The notes below the pieces were generated by a model that searched no databases, was not told the origin of the DNA, and saw only the letters and a program-made list of their open reading frames with translations. Below are positions 7,404 to 15,604 of a stretch of DNA of 48,369 nucleotides, piece by piece (position 1 is the stretch's first letter; every line of letters starts with the position of its first letter). Source of the DNA: Bacillota bacterium (GTDB lineage: Bacteria > Bacillota > Bacilli > Paenibacillales > NBRC-103111); assembly GCA_023393235.1 (NCBI GenBank), contig JAEWMH010000002.1, positions 1 to 48,369 on the forward strand. Reading direction: 5' to 3'. Both the position numbers and the translations under genes were made by a program.

Positions 7404-8978
7404 TTATTCATTATAGTTGTCAGGCAGATCATTCTCCAGAAGCACGATGCTGCCCGGCTCCGCAACCTCTCTCATCACGGTCATAGCTTCCGTGAAATTC
7501 CGCACTACGGTGAGGCGCTCCGCCGGGTAACCGGCTTCCTTAAGCCCCTGCTGGATGGGTGCCGTCTGTTTGGGTCCTACCAGGATAATGTAGTCGCACG
7601 CTTCAGCCGCGAAGCTGCCGAAGGCCTTGTTCAGCTCGAATTCCTTCTCCCCCAGCTCGATCATACCCGGAGTAATGAGAATCCGCTTGCCGTCCATTTC
7701 CTTCAGCACCTCTAGAGCGCTCCGGGAGCCTACGGGGTTGGAGTTGAAGCTGTCGTCAATAATCGTAATACCGCCGTTTTTACGCAGCTCCAGCCGGTGC
7801 TCCACGGGTTTGATCCGCTTGACTCCCTTGGCAAGCTTATCCAGCGGCACACCCAGCTCGTGCCCGCAGGCGATACAAGCCAGAATATTGGTCACATTAT
7901 GGCCGCCCAAAAGAAGGGTTTCCACCCGTGCTGTCTCTCCTGAGGGAGCCACAACGGTAAAGGCGGTGCCCTTCACGGAAACGCTAACGTCAATTGCTCT
8001 GTAATCCGCTTTGGGATTGCGGAAGCCGAAGGTAATTCTCTTACAGGCCAGCTTCGCCTGGTAGGACATTACATTCGGATCATCTGCGTTCAAAAAAGCA
8101 GTGCCGTCCGCTGGCAGGAACTCCGGCAGCTCGTATTTGGTCCTCTGCACATTCTCCAGCGTCTTAAAGGATTCCAGATGCTGGGGGCCGATGGAGGTGA
8201 GAATCCCGTATTTAGGCTGGGCCAGCTCACACAGCTCACGGATATCGCCCAGCTGCTTCGCTCCCATTTCGGCAATAAAAATCTCATGGGTAGGGCGCAA
8301 ATGCTCTCTGACCGTACGGGTGATGCCCATAGGGGTATTGAAGCTTTCCGGCGTCATGAGGACGTTGTATTGCTGGGACAGAACTGTATGTAAAAAGTGC
8401 TTGACGCTGGTTTTGCCATAGGAGCCGGTAATGCCGATAACTTGAAGCTGCCCCATACTGCGGATGAGTCTTTTCGCATCATTTAAATAACTGTTGCTGA
8501 TGGCTTTCTCCATAGGGGCGTTTACGGTGTTGGCCGCCATTACGGTGGCAAAAGGGAACAAGGTCACCAGCGGGAGCAGAATTAAGACGTAAACGAACCC
8601 GTTAAGCGCCGGAATCAGCCCGGCCGCTCCCAAAATCAAAGCCAGCACGGAAGCCGTTGCGACAAGCCGCTTTACCCGGTTGGTGAATACCAGCTTCTTC
8701 TTATCCTTTTCCTTGGGACGCAGCAAAATAAGCAGAATGTAGACGGCGGTTAACGCAATGAAACCCGCCTTTTCCCAGCCGAACAGCGCCGGGATTGCAG
8801 CTGCCAGCGGAAGCCATTCCCGGACCGGCAGCGTAGTGCTCCAATTGTTCTTGTTCCAGTGCCAATAACGGGAGTTGCGGTACGAGTTGAGCTGCAGCAT
8901 GTGGATGCCCCGGCGGATGCGCAAAGCGGCGTATCCCAGCCAGGCCAATCCGGCCAACAGCGCGAATGTGTAGGTCAT
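7404..8978 (-). CDS. Membrane-anchored Mur ligase (MurF-like)
   Basis: This is a 524-residue protein. Residues of about 1-160 form roughly five hydrophobic segments and replace the N-terminal UDP-MurNAc-binding domain of classical MurF. The Mur ligase core follows: ATP site VIGITGSYGKTSVKHF (about 178-193), FNTPMGITRTV, EMGAKQLGDI, GGHNVTNILA, VEHRLEL and DDSFNSNPVGSRSALE, the last being characteristic of MurF. MurF adds D-Ala-D-Ala to the UDP-MurNAc-tripeptide. Its position directly before ddl fits that chemistry, but the membrane domain suggests a lipid-linked or membrane-proximal substrate (inference). GAGGAGGAG precedes the ATG. Confidence 0.85.
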   Translation of the reverse strand: MTYTFALLAGLAWLGYAALRIRRGIHMLQLNSYRNSRYWHWNKNNWSTTLPVREWLPLAAAIPALFGWEKAGFIALTAVYILLILLRPKEKDKKKLVFTNRVKRLVATASVLALILGAAGLIPALNGFVYVLILLPLVTLFPFATVMAANTVNAPMEKAISNSYLNDAKRLIRSMGQLQVIGITGSYGKTSVKHFLHTVLSQQYNVLMTPESFNTPMGITRTVREHLRPTHEIFIAEMGAKQLGDIRELCELAQPKYGILTSIGPQHLESFKTLENVQRTKYELPEFLPADGTAFLNADDPNVMSYQAKLACKRITFGFRNPKADYRAIDVSVSVKGTAFTVVAPSGETARVETLLLGGHNVTNILACIACGHELGVPLDKLAKGVKRIKPVEHRLELRKNGGITIIDDSFNSNPVGSRSALEVLKEMDGKRILITPGMIELGEKEFELNKAFGSFAAEACDYIILVGPKQTAPIQQGLKEAGYPAERLTVVRNFTEAMTVMREVAEPGSIVLLENDLPDNYNE

Positions 8979-8998
8979 GGGGAAAGGCTCCTCCTCGT

Positions 8999-9766
8999 TT
9001 ATTTATCCTTATCGCTATCCAGGAAATTGTTCAGAATAATCAAGGTTTCCCTGGGACGCTGGGCGTACACCCAATGGCCCCCGCCCTTCATGGTCACCAG
9101 TCCCGCATTGGGGATCAGCTTCTCCATTAGTTTGCCGTGTTCAAGAGGGGTAGCCGTGTCCAGCTCGCCCCAAATCAAGAGAGTCGGTGCCTGAATCTTC
9201 GGCAGATGCGCCTTCAGATCCTCGTTCACCAGCTTCACCAGTGTTTGGCGCATCAGTGGCGTCGCTTGTTTGTAGTCGTCGGAGCCGGTGGATTTGCGGA
9301 AGCGCTCCAGAATTTGCTCACGCCTGTGCCGGAGCCCGGGAAGCTTCAGCAGATGCTTCGCTGCCTTGTAGGAATAAACGCGGATATAATAGGAAAGCTT
9401 GCGTTTAGGCTTAATCCCTGCACTGTCCAGGAGGATCAGCTTATGCACCGGATTGCGTGAAGCATACCGGATTGCAGTCCGTCCGCCGTGGGAATGGCCC
9501 GCGATAATAGGGTTTTGGATGCCCAACGCCGCATTGAATTTTTCCACGAAGGAGCAGTATTCCTCCACTCCCCAAGGAACGGGAGGTTCGCCGCTTGCGC
9601 CAAAGCCGGGGAAATCCACGGAGACCACCCGGAAGTGCTTCGCCAGGCTCTCCGTCACAAAGGAAAAGCTCTCCTTATTGGCTCCCCACCCGTGAAGCAG
9701 CAGCACTGTCAGTCCGCTCCCCGAGTCGGTGTATTCGATATCGATTCCATCGATCTTTATTCTCAA
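8999..9766 (-). CDS. Alpha/beta-fold hydrolase
   Basis: This 255-residue protein has the standard alpha/beta hydrolase motifs: oxyanion-hole HGWG, nucleophile elbow GHSHGG (Ser about residue 92), the acid in GELDTATP and the catalytic His in GGGHWV. No signal peptide is seen, so it is probably cytosolic. The substrate is unknown; this family includes esterases, lipases and amidases. It is the first gene of the unit with the Mur ligase and ddl, 20 bp upstream of the former, so a role in wall-precursor or lipid chemistry is plausible but unproven. The start is a TTG at 9766, with AAAGGA some 12 bases upstream; the start is less certain than the reading frame. Confidence 0.83.
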   Translation of the reverse strand: MRIKIDGIDIEYTDSGSGLTVLLLHGWGANKESFSFVTESLAKHFRVVSVDFPGFGASGEPPVPWGVEEYCSFVEKFNAALGIQNPIIAGHSHGGRTAIRYASRNPVHKLILLDSAGIKPKRKLSYYIRVYSYKAAKHLLKLPGLRHRREQILERFRKSTGSDDYKQATPLMRQTLVKLVNEDLKAHLPKIQAPTLLIWGELDTATPLEHGKLMEKLIPNAGLVTMKGGGHWVYAQRPRETLIILNNFLDSDKDK

Positions 9767-9981
9767 CGCCCATCAGCATCCTTTGCTCTCTTCATCATAA
9801 CCATTATACATAAAAAGGCCAAAAGTATTCCCCTCACGGGAAGACGCATTGGCCCCTGTCTATTAAACTATTGCGATTCAAGCCGGTTCGCCAACCAAAT
9901 TATCATAACAGAATCGCTAAGGGGTGACAACACGCAATGAAAAAGTAAGATTATTTTAAGCTGAAATTAATCTTTTTCTTT

Positions 9982-9987
9982 TATAAT
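9982..9987 (+). promoter_or_regulatory. Candidate -10 box for the 77-aa gene
   Basis: TATAAT lies 36 bases before the start codon in AT-rich sequence. No good -35 is visible (CTGAAA at a short spacing is the nearest). Confidence 0.4.
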
Positions 9988-10023
9988 AGATATCAAAGAT
10001 TCCAATCAGGTAGGTGATCCGGC

Positions 10024-10257
10024 ATGCCAATGCTCATTCAATTCCAAAACAAGGTCATTCCCGTATACATCAAGAGCAGCAAATCCTCCAAAAAAGCCAT
10101 CGACCTCTTGGTAAGCGCACTGGAGCTTAAAGTGATGTATGGAAAAGCCACCATCAAAAAATGTCTCGAATCCCTGATCAGTGTGGAAATCGACGGCAGC
10201 GAGGCATTTCTGCACAGCTTCAACGAGCGGGACTCACTGGCGCTTTCTCTTTATTAG
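10024..10257 (+). CDS. Small protein of unknown function (77 aa)
   Basis: The sequence starts MPMLIQFQNKVIPVYIKSSK, then a Lys-rich, probably helical middle and a C-terminus ending SLALSLY. There is no signal peptide and no domain that I recognise. The ribosome binding site AGGTGATCC precedes the ATG, a TATAAT box lies upstream, and a clean terminator follows at 10292, so it looks like a single-gene transcript. Confidence 0.62.
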   Translation: MPMLIQFQNKVIPVYIKSSKSSKKAIDLLVSALELKVMYGKATIKKCLESLISVEIDGSEAFLHSFNERDSLALSLY

Positions 10258-10291
10258 ACGCATATTGCTCCGAGCTGCAAAAATTCATATG

Positions 10292-10323
10292 AACAGCCTC
10301 TTACACGGGGGCTGTTTTTATTT
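10292..10323 (+). terminator. Rho-independent terminator after the 77-aa gene
   Basis: AACAGCC pairs with GGCTGTT and is followed by TTTATTTAT. Confidence 0.8.
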
Positions 10324-10500
10324 ATATGCGGCAAGGCCCATAATGGCATATATTTTTTTGAGGAAGCTGCAGGATTGGTGTTTTCCCCGGGTTTCTGCCG
10401 GGTAAGTTCTATATTAGAGGAGTTTTCATATACATGGCAGTAGTCCAAGTCAGTGATGTACATAATCGGCTCCCCAATCCCAAAAATGAGGTGATCAGTC

Positions 10501-10836
10501 ATGCAGCCCTACCCTTCCCAGGATAACGGATTCGACCCGTCGGATATTGAAGCTAATAAGGGAATGGCAATTGTTGCCTATATCCTGTTTTTTGTGCCGT
10601 TGATTGCGGCGAAAAACTCCCGGTTTGCCATGTATCATGCCAATCAAGGGCTGACGCTGTTTTTGGCCTTCGCCGTCAGCAATGTAGTGCTGGGGATACT
10701 GCCTTTTATCGGCTGGTTTTTGCTGCCGCTGGTCAATCTGGCGCTGCTCATCCTGATGGTTTTGGGGATTGTTAACGCATCCCAGGGCCAGGCAAAGCCG
10801 CTGCCGGTTATCGGCGCTTATACCCTTATCAAGTGA
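10501..10836 (+). CDS. Small membrane protein, DUF4870-like
   Basis: This 111-residue protein has a polar N-terminus (MQPYPSQDNGFDPSDIEANK) and then about three hydrophobic segments: AIVAYILFFVPLIAA, LTLFLAFAVSNVVLGILPFI, and the GWFLLPLVNLALLILMVLGI region. The FAMYHANQGLTLF loop between the first two is typical of DUF4870/Tic20-like small membrane proteins. The function of this family in bacteria is not established. GAGGTGATC lies before the ATG, very like the site of the 77-aa gene upstream. A terminator follows. Confidence 0.72.
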   Translation: MQPYPSQDNGFDPSDIEANKGMAIVAYILFFVPLIAAKNSRFAMYHANQGLTLFLAFAVSNVVLGILPFIGWFLLPLVNLALLILMVLGIVNASQGQAKPLPVIGAYTLIK

Positions 10837-10857
10837 TGCTGTATGCGCGAGACGCAA

Positions 10858-10895
10858 CACCCCGCTAACCGGAGAACCGGAGCGGGGTGTTTGGG
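10858..10895 (+). terminator. Rho-independent terminator between convergent genes
   Basis: CACCCCGCT pairs with AGCGGGGTG, with an inner CCGG stem, then TTTGGGTT. It lies between the DUF4870-like gene and the convergent gene ending at 10911. Confidence 0.78.
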
Positions 10896-10910
10896 TTATC
10901 TGTATCATGT

Positions 10911-11558
10911 TTATTCCGCAGCGCCGGAACCGGCCTTTGCTTTGGCAGTTTCCTCCAGAAGCTTATGCAGCGAGAATACGGCATGCTCCGAAGGGTCACG
11001 GTTCATCAGATACATGGTCATAAAATATTGCAGCGGAATCGCACAGGTATTGGGGCCGTCCGTAATGGTCGGGAATCCCAGCTCCAGCACGGGGCCCAGC
11101 TGCTCATTCACCTCAAGGTCCACGTAAACCTGATTTTCCTCGGTAAACTCCTCCTGCACGCCCTTCATCACCAGCGGCAGCACTACTTCCTGAAGCACCT
11201 TATTGGCTTCCTCATCGGTTTCCGGCGGGTTGGGGAAGCCGCGGCTCTCCCCGGCCTGGATCATATCATAGAAGAAGGAGGCCAGCCAAAGCGGCGGATT
11301 GGCATTGTTCTTATACACTTGAATCAATTCCGTGAGCATAAAGCCGCAGGTATAGAATTTGCCGTCCTTTTGGAGCCGGAAAGCAAACAAATGGCCGAAT
11401 CCCGGGTGCAGGGCAACCTGCCCGTCCACCTCGTAGTCCTTATATTCATCCGCAAGGATATTGCGAGTCAGCTCAAACCAGGCTTTAACCTGCTGCTCCA
11501 TCTCCTGTTGTTCGTTCGTCGCTTCCTCTGCCGGTGTATTCGTCTTGTTATCACTCAT
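10911..11558 (-). CDS. Cytosolic protein of unknown function (215 aa)
   Basis: The protein begins MSDNKTNTPAEEATNEQQEM, a disordered acidic tail, then a folded region with VKAWFELTRNILADEY, FGHLFAFRLQKDGKFYTCGF and a helical C-terminus. I do not recognise the family. There is no signal peptide or membrane segment. The start is uncertain: the ATG at 11558 has a GGGGGGA box about 13 bases upstream, and another in-frame ATG at 11588 has a poorly placed site. It lies about 70 bp downstream of the germination operon on the same strand with no terminator visible between, so read-through expression is possible. Confidence 0.65.
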   Translation of the reverse strand: MSDNKTNTPAEEATNEQQEMEQQVKAWFELTRNILADEYKDYEVDGQVALHPGFGHLFAFRLQKDGKFYTCGFMLTELIQVYKNNANPPLWLASFFYDMIQAGESRGFPNPPETDEEANKVLQEVVLPLVMKGVQEEFTEENQVYVDLEVNEQLGPVLELGFPTITDGPNTCAIPLQYFMTMYLMNRDPSEHAVFSLHKLLEETAKAKAGSGAAE

Positions 11559-11628
11559 TGTGAAAAAGGATCCCCCCTTCAATTCCATCCTTTCTATCTT
11601 ACCATACTTTCGGAGGAAATAGAAAAAC

Positions 11629-12789
11629 TCATTTCTGCTGGAAGTTATACGTATTGGCGTGATTAATCTCCAGCCTCACATGAATCTCCTTCAATTTAAA
11701 ACGGGGGAGCAGCGGTTCCCCAGAATCATGGGCTTCCTTCCACACGGCATTCCGTTTCCGGTACAGCTCCTCCTCCAGACCGAAGAGATCTATGTTTTCT
11801 TTTTGGGACTGTTCGAACGATGCGCGGATGTCCTCTTCGATTTTTTTGATGCTGGCCTCTTTGATGTTTTGGAAGCTTACGCTTTCGTCCGTATTTTTTT
11901 CAATCATGTTAGCCCTGGTAATCATGTTGATGGAAACCTGCACTTCTCTCCCCTCCGGCCAAATCTCTATAGAGGTGCGGGGGTTGCGGATAAGCAGCAG
12001 AACACTTCCGCTCTCCCGGAAATTGACGGTCATGGGATAGCGGAATACCCGGTTAAACTTCACAAAACGCGTGCCGCGAATTTTGGGCTCCGGCACATAA
12101 CCCTGCAGCGTATTTTTGGCGAGGACAAAAATTCCGTCTGTCCGCGATAGGGGAGGCTGCTTTCCTTCATTGGTCCATATCCTGTTTTTGCTGGTTATGG
12201 ACGGGATAAGGACAGTGGAGGCAGGCTCCCGGACCGCATTGAGCAGCCGCTGCAAATGGACGGGCTCCACATCCGAGCTTTGCCGGTAGATGGAGGTGGG
12301 TTCGAACATAACCGTTGTTTGGGCGGACAGATTCAGAAGGGTCATGGAGGACAGCAGATCATACATAGAGTCACGCGTACCGTACACCCAAGGGGTATAT
12401 CTCATCTCCCGGGAGCGCAGGATGCTGGAAAACACCTCATCCAGCTTGGATTTCATCACCGATTCCGAAAGAATAATGGCCTTCACATGGGTCCAGACCG
12501 TTTGCTGCTGGGAGGAGTCATAAATATGATTCAACGCAGCTAGCACGCTCTTCCCCTCGCCCTTGCCCACCCAGATGGCTTGGCTTCCGCTTTTGGACTG
12601 CGTATCGCTGCTTTCCCGTTTGGCAATGCTGGTGAAGTCTATCAGTTGGGCATATACCACATAATGATCCTGGACATAATCCACCCCCAGGGCCGTTATA
12701 AAGTTGGTATTCTGGGCCTCTCTCATATCCCAGCACCCCGGCAATACCAGCAGCATCCCGGCAATTGCCGCCGCTTTGGCCAGATTCAT
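11629..12789 (-). CDS. gerKC: Germinant receptor lipoprotein, Ger(x)C family
   Basis: This 386-residue protein has a lipoprotein signal with lipobox LPGC (MLLVLPGCWDMREAQ); CWDxRE after the lipidated Cys is the hallmark of GerAC/GerKC. The rest is the three-domain C-subunit fold, with NTNFITALGVDY near the start and VQVSINMITRANMIEKNT further on. GerC subunits sit on the outer face of the inner spore membrane and, with A and B subunits, sense nutrients. The ATG at 12789 overlaps the gerKA stop codon by one base, implying translational coupling; a GTG at 12792 is an alternative start. It is last in the operon. The K-type symbol is by similarity only. Confidence 0.88.
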   Translation of the reverse strand: MNLAKAAAIAGMLLVLPGCWDMREAQNTNFITALGVDYVQDHYVVYAQLIDFTSIAKRESSDTQSKSGSQAIWVGKGEGKSVLAALNHIYDSSQQQTVWTHVKAIILSESVMKSKLDEVFSSILRSREMRYTPWVYGTRDSMYDLLSSMTLLNLSAQTTVMFEPTSIYRQSSDVEPVHLQRLLNAVREPASTVLIPSITSKNRIWTNEGKQPPLSRTDGIFVLAKNTLQGYVPEPKIRGTRFVKFNRVFRYPMTVNFRESGSVLLLIRNPRTSIEIWPEGREVQVSINMITRANMIEKNTDESVSFQNIKEASIKKIEEDIRASFEQSQKENIDLFGLEEELYRKRNAVWKEAHDSGEPLLPRFKLKEIHVRLEINHANTYNFQQK

Positions 12790-14351
12790 CACTGGTATTG
12801 ATCCTTTCCGGAGGTTTGGTCCACCGGGTCCAGAGCATCCGACCTGTTGACCCTGTTCATACTGGGCCTCATCAGGATACCGGCCAGGAAATCCTTGGGG
12901 TTAAACGGGGTTACCGGCGAGAGATACGGAACCCCGAAATGCTCCAGAGAGGATAAATGGACCAGCAGCAGCAAAAACGCCATCATAAAACCGAACAGTC
13001 CGAAAAAAGAAGCACAGGCCAAAATCAAAAACCGAAGCTGGGCCACCGTTCCGTTCAGGATAGGATCCACCAGCGTATACGAGGCAATAATGGAAATTGA
13101 AATCATCACAATAACAGTAGGTGAGGTGATGCCTGCCCGAATGGATGCGTCACCGATAATAATGCCTCCCACCACGGTGACCGTCTGGCCGATAGCACGC
13201 GGAAGCCGCCTGCCCGCTTCCGCGAAGATATCGAACATCACCAGCATCAGGAAGGATTCCAGCCCGACAGGCATGGGAAGCCCCTGGCGGGTATTGGCAA
13301 TGGTGGCCAGCAGGGGCAGCGGCACCTGGTCCAGATTAAAGCTGGTCAGCCCCACGAAAAAACCGGGCAGAAACAGGGAAACCAACAGCCCGATATAGCG
13401 CAGCACCCGCTGCATACTGACAATATGGAAGGGCATATTGGCGTCCTCGGAGGACTTCAGCAGGCTGAACAAAGTGGTCGGGGCAATCGTCGCCATGGGA
13501 GAGCCGTCCGACATGAGCACGAAGCGGCCGTTCAGGAGGGAATCCGCCACATAATCCGCCCGGCCCGTCGTGTCCGACACCGGAAACAGCGATTTCAACC
13601 GCCGCCCGATGACCATCCTCTCCACCATGGAGGTGCCGATCACCGCATCCTGGTCTACAAGCTCGATATGCCCGCGGATTTCCTTTAGAATATCGGGATT
13701 AATAATATCCTGCATATACAATAGCGCCAGCTTGGTCTGACCCCGTTTGCCCTTATTAAACAGCTCCACACAGAAGGATTGGGTACGCAGCCGTTTGCGG
13801 ATTAGTGCAATGTTCGTATCGAGATTTTCAACAAACCCGTCACGCGGCCCCTTGATCGAGGGCTCCATAGCGGACTCCTCCGGACTGCGCCCGGGCATAT
13901 CCGAAATATCCATGGTATACACGGCGTTCTGCCGTAGATGAACTACTATCAGCTGCCCGCTGAAAACCAGACGGGTTGTGACGGTCAGCCAATCCTCCTC
14001 GTCCTCGACGAGTGACAGAGGCAGTGCGGTCAGATTGGCCAGATATCCTGAATGTCCGGCAGCAAGCTCATTCCCGGTTCTCTCCAGACGGGGGATAATG
14101 AACTGGGACAGCTCCTTTTGGTCCACCATGCTGCCGCAATAAATCAGCACCAGTGCGGAACGGGACTCCTCCCCATACCGGAGGGTATGCATCGTAACAT
14201 CGCCGCACAGGCGGAAATAGTCATAGTAGAACGCTTCATCCGCTGCTTCAATGGAGATGGTGCATCCCCTGTTTGAGCCGGCCTCAAGACTGTTCGGGCT
14301 GTTGACGTTGCTGTTGATGCGGCCGTTGGCGTTGTTGTCCAGATTTTCCAC
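12789..14351 (-). CDS. gerKA: Germinant receptor A subunit, GerA family
   Basis: This 520-residue member of the GerABKA family has a hydrophilic N-terminal half containing LFNKGKRGQTKLALLYMQDI and the segment ending GRADYVADSLLNGRFVLMSD. The C-terminal membrane part has YIGLLVSLFLPGFFVGLTSF, PMPVGLESFLMLVMFDIFAE, ASIRAGITSPTVIVMIS and PYLSPVTPFNPKDFLAG. It forms the scaffold of the spore germinant receptor with GerKB and GerKC. I place the start at the GTG at 14351, where GGAGGGGGG is well spaced; the upstream ATG at 14384 lacks a site. This start lies 68 bases inside the 3' end of gerKB. Confidence 0.9.
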   Translation of the reverse strand: MENLDNNANGRINSNVNSPNSLEAGSNRGCTISIEAADEAFYYDYFRLCGDVTMHTLRYGEESRSALVLIYCGSMVDQKELSQFIIPRLERTGNELAAGHSGYLANLTALPLSLVEDEEDWLTVTTRLVFSGQLIVVHLRQNAVYTMDISDMPGRSPEESAMEPSIKGPRDGFVENLDTNIALIRKRLRTQSFCVELFNKGKRGQTKLALLYMQDIINPDILKEIRGHIELVDQDAVIGTSMVERMVIGRRLKSLFPVSDTTGRADYVADSLLNGRFVLMSDGSPMATIAPTTLFSLLKSSEDANMPFHIVSMQRVLRYIGLLVSLFLPGFFVGLTSFNLDQVPLPLLATIANTRQGLPMPVGLESFLMLVMFDIFAEAGRRLPRAIGQTVTVVGGIIIGDASIRAGITSPTVIVMISISIIASYTLVDPILNGTVAQLRFLILACASFFGLFGFMMAFLLLLVHLSSLEHFGVPYLSPVTPFNPKDFLAGILMRPSMNRVNRSDALDPVDQTSGKDQYQ

Positions 14352-15432
14352 GGGAATCCCCCCTCCTTCCGGCCTTGGCGGCAATCACCCCCAAACCGGC
14401 CGCTGCCAGAGCAAGCACTGCCAGATTGGACGGATAAAGCCAGTCCACCGTAATTTGATGCATGTACACATCGCTGATGGGCGCCAAACCGATTAAAACC
14501 AGCACTACACAAATGAACAGCAGGGTGGTGTTTCTCTTCCGCTCGGTTTTAATTTGCCACATTTCAACCGTTACATACAAAAGGAGGCATATCCGTACGA
14601 AAGAACCGGCCAACCATTGAAAAATGGAAAGGAAATCCGTCTGGGAAAGAAATTTCCCCACGGTAGCCAAGCGCCATTCCTCATAAGCGGGAAACCGCAG
14701 GTGGACTGCTTCATACGGATTAAATTCCACAATGGCGCCGATCACGGGGCCGAAGGTGATGCCCAGAATGGAGAAACCCAGGATCAGCAGGCTTTTGAGA
14801 TTGATTTTGCTCCGCATGCCGGATTGAAGCAGCAGAAACAACAGAAGCTCGAAGGAACCCGCCATCACATACACCGTACCGTTGACCACGGGCCAGATGC
14901 CATGCTCCAGCATAGGGAACAGCTGGTTATAGTCCTTGTACTTGATATTGATTGACGCAATGGTAAAGCCAAACAGGCAGACCAGGGGCAGCAGAATCCC
15001 CGCCGTATTGGCAATGGCCCGCAGCCCCTTGCTGGTGGCCCTGTAACAGACCAGCATCAGAAACAGGCTGGTTGCCCCCATCGGTGTATTCAACAGAAAA
15101 TTGATCCTGGTCCAAAGCATGGTTTCGTACATGGTTGAAAAGATATTGACGACGGCATAGAGAGTGAACAAAACACGGAAAACCACAGATGTCGGCTTTC
15201 CGGCATGGCGGGTTATAAAGCCGGGGAGGGTTTCATCCCCCAGCTTGCTGGCGATAAAACGCATGGTGAACAGCAGCAGCAGGATAGCCGGGACGGAGCA
15301 GATAATACAAAGCCATGCATCCCGCCCGGAGGTGCGGAGTAAAGCCGGAATGATAAAGACATGGTTGGTCATGCCCACAGCCATCATCATGATCATGGCA
15401 CCCTGGAGCAGAGTAGGCAGGGGGGATTTCAT
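14284..15432 (-). CDS. gerKB: Germinant receptor B subunit, spore germination permease
   Basis: This 382-residue GerB-family protein of the APC superfamily has about ten membrane segments, opening with LLQGAMIMMMAVGMTNHVFI and containing LGDETLPGFITRHAGK, AIANTAGILLPLVCLFGF and DFLSIFQWLAGSFVRICLLL. GerB subunits bind the germinant. The start at 15432 is set by AAGGAG 8 bases upstream. The C-terminus is a polar, Arg/Gln-rich tail that corresponds to the overlap with gerKA. It is the first gene of the operon, so the order is B-A-C instead of the more usual A-B-C or A-C-B. Confidence 0.9.
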   Translation of the reverse strand: MKSPLPTLLQGAMIMMMAVGMTNHVFIIPALLRTSGRDAWLCIICSVPAILLLLFTMRFIASKLGDETLPGFITRHAGKPTSVVFRVLFTLYAVVNIFSTMYETMLWTRINFLLNTPMGATSLFLMLVCYRATSKGLRAIANTAGILLPLVCLFGFTIASINIKYKDYNQLFPMLEHGIWPVVNGTVYVMAGSFELLLFLLLQSGMRSKINLKSLLILGFSILGITFGPVIGAIVEFNPYEAVHLRFPAYEEWRLATVGKFLSQTDFLSIFQWLAGSFVRICLLLYVTVEMWQIKTERKRNTTLLFICVVLVLIGLAPISDVYMHQITVDWLYPSNLAVLALAAAGLGVIAAKAGRRGDSRGKSGQQRQRPHQQQRQQPEQS

Positions 15433-15543
15433 CGGCTTCACTCCTTGCCCTTCTTTTGTGTCATTTTTCTCCAAGGCAGGCAAAGGTATGCATCTGCATA
15501 GAAAAAGACTATGAAAACAGCTGGCCACACTCTCTAAAATCGC

Positions 15544-15575
15544 AAAAAAGAGCCTCCGCCCCGCGGAAGCTCTCT
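15544..15575 (-). terminator. Rho-independent terminator of the CvfC-like gene
   Basis: On the minus strand AGAGCTTCCGC pairs with GCGGAGGCTCT and is followed by TTTTTTG. Confidence 0.85.
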
Positions 15576-15604
15576 CGTAAAAAAGGGCAGCACCCTCTTG
15601 GTTT

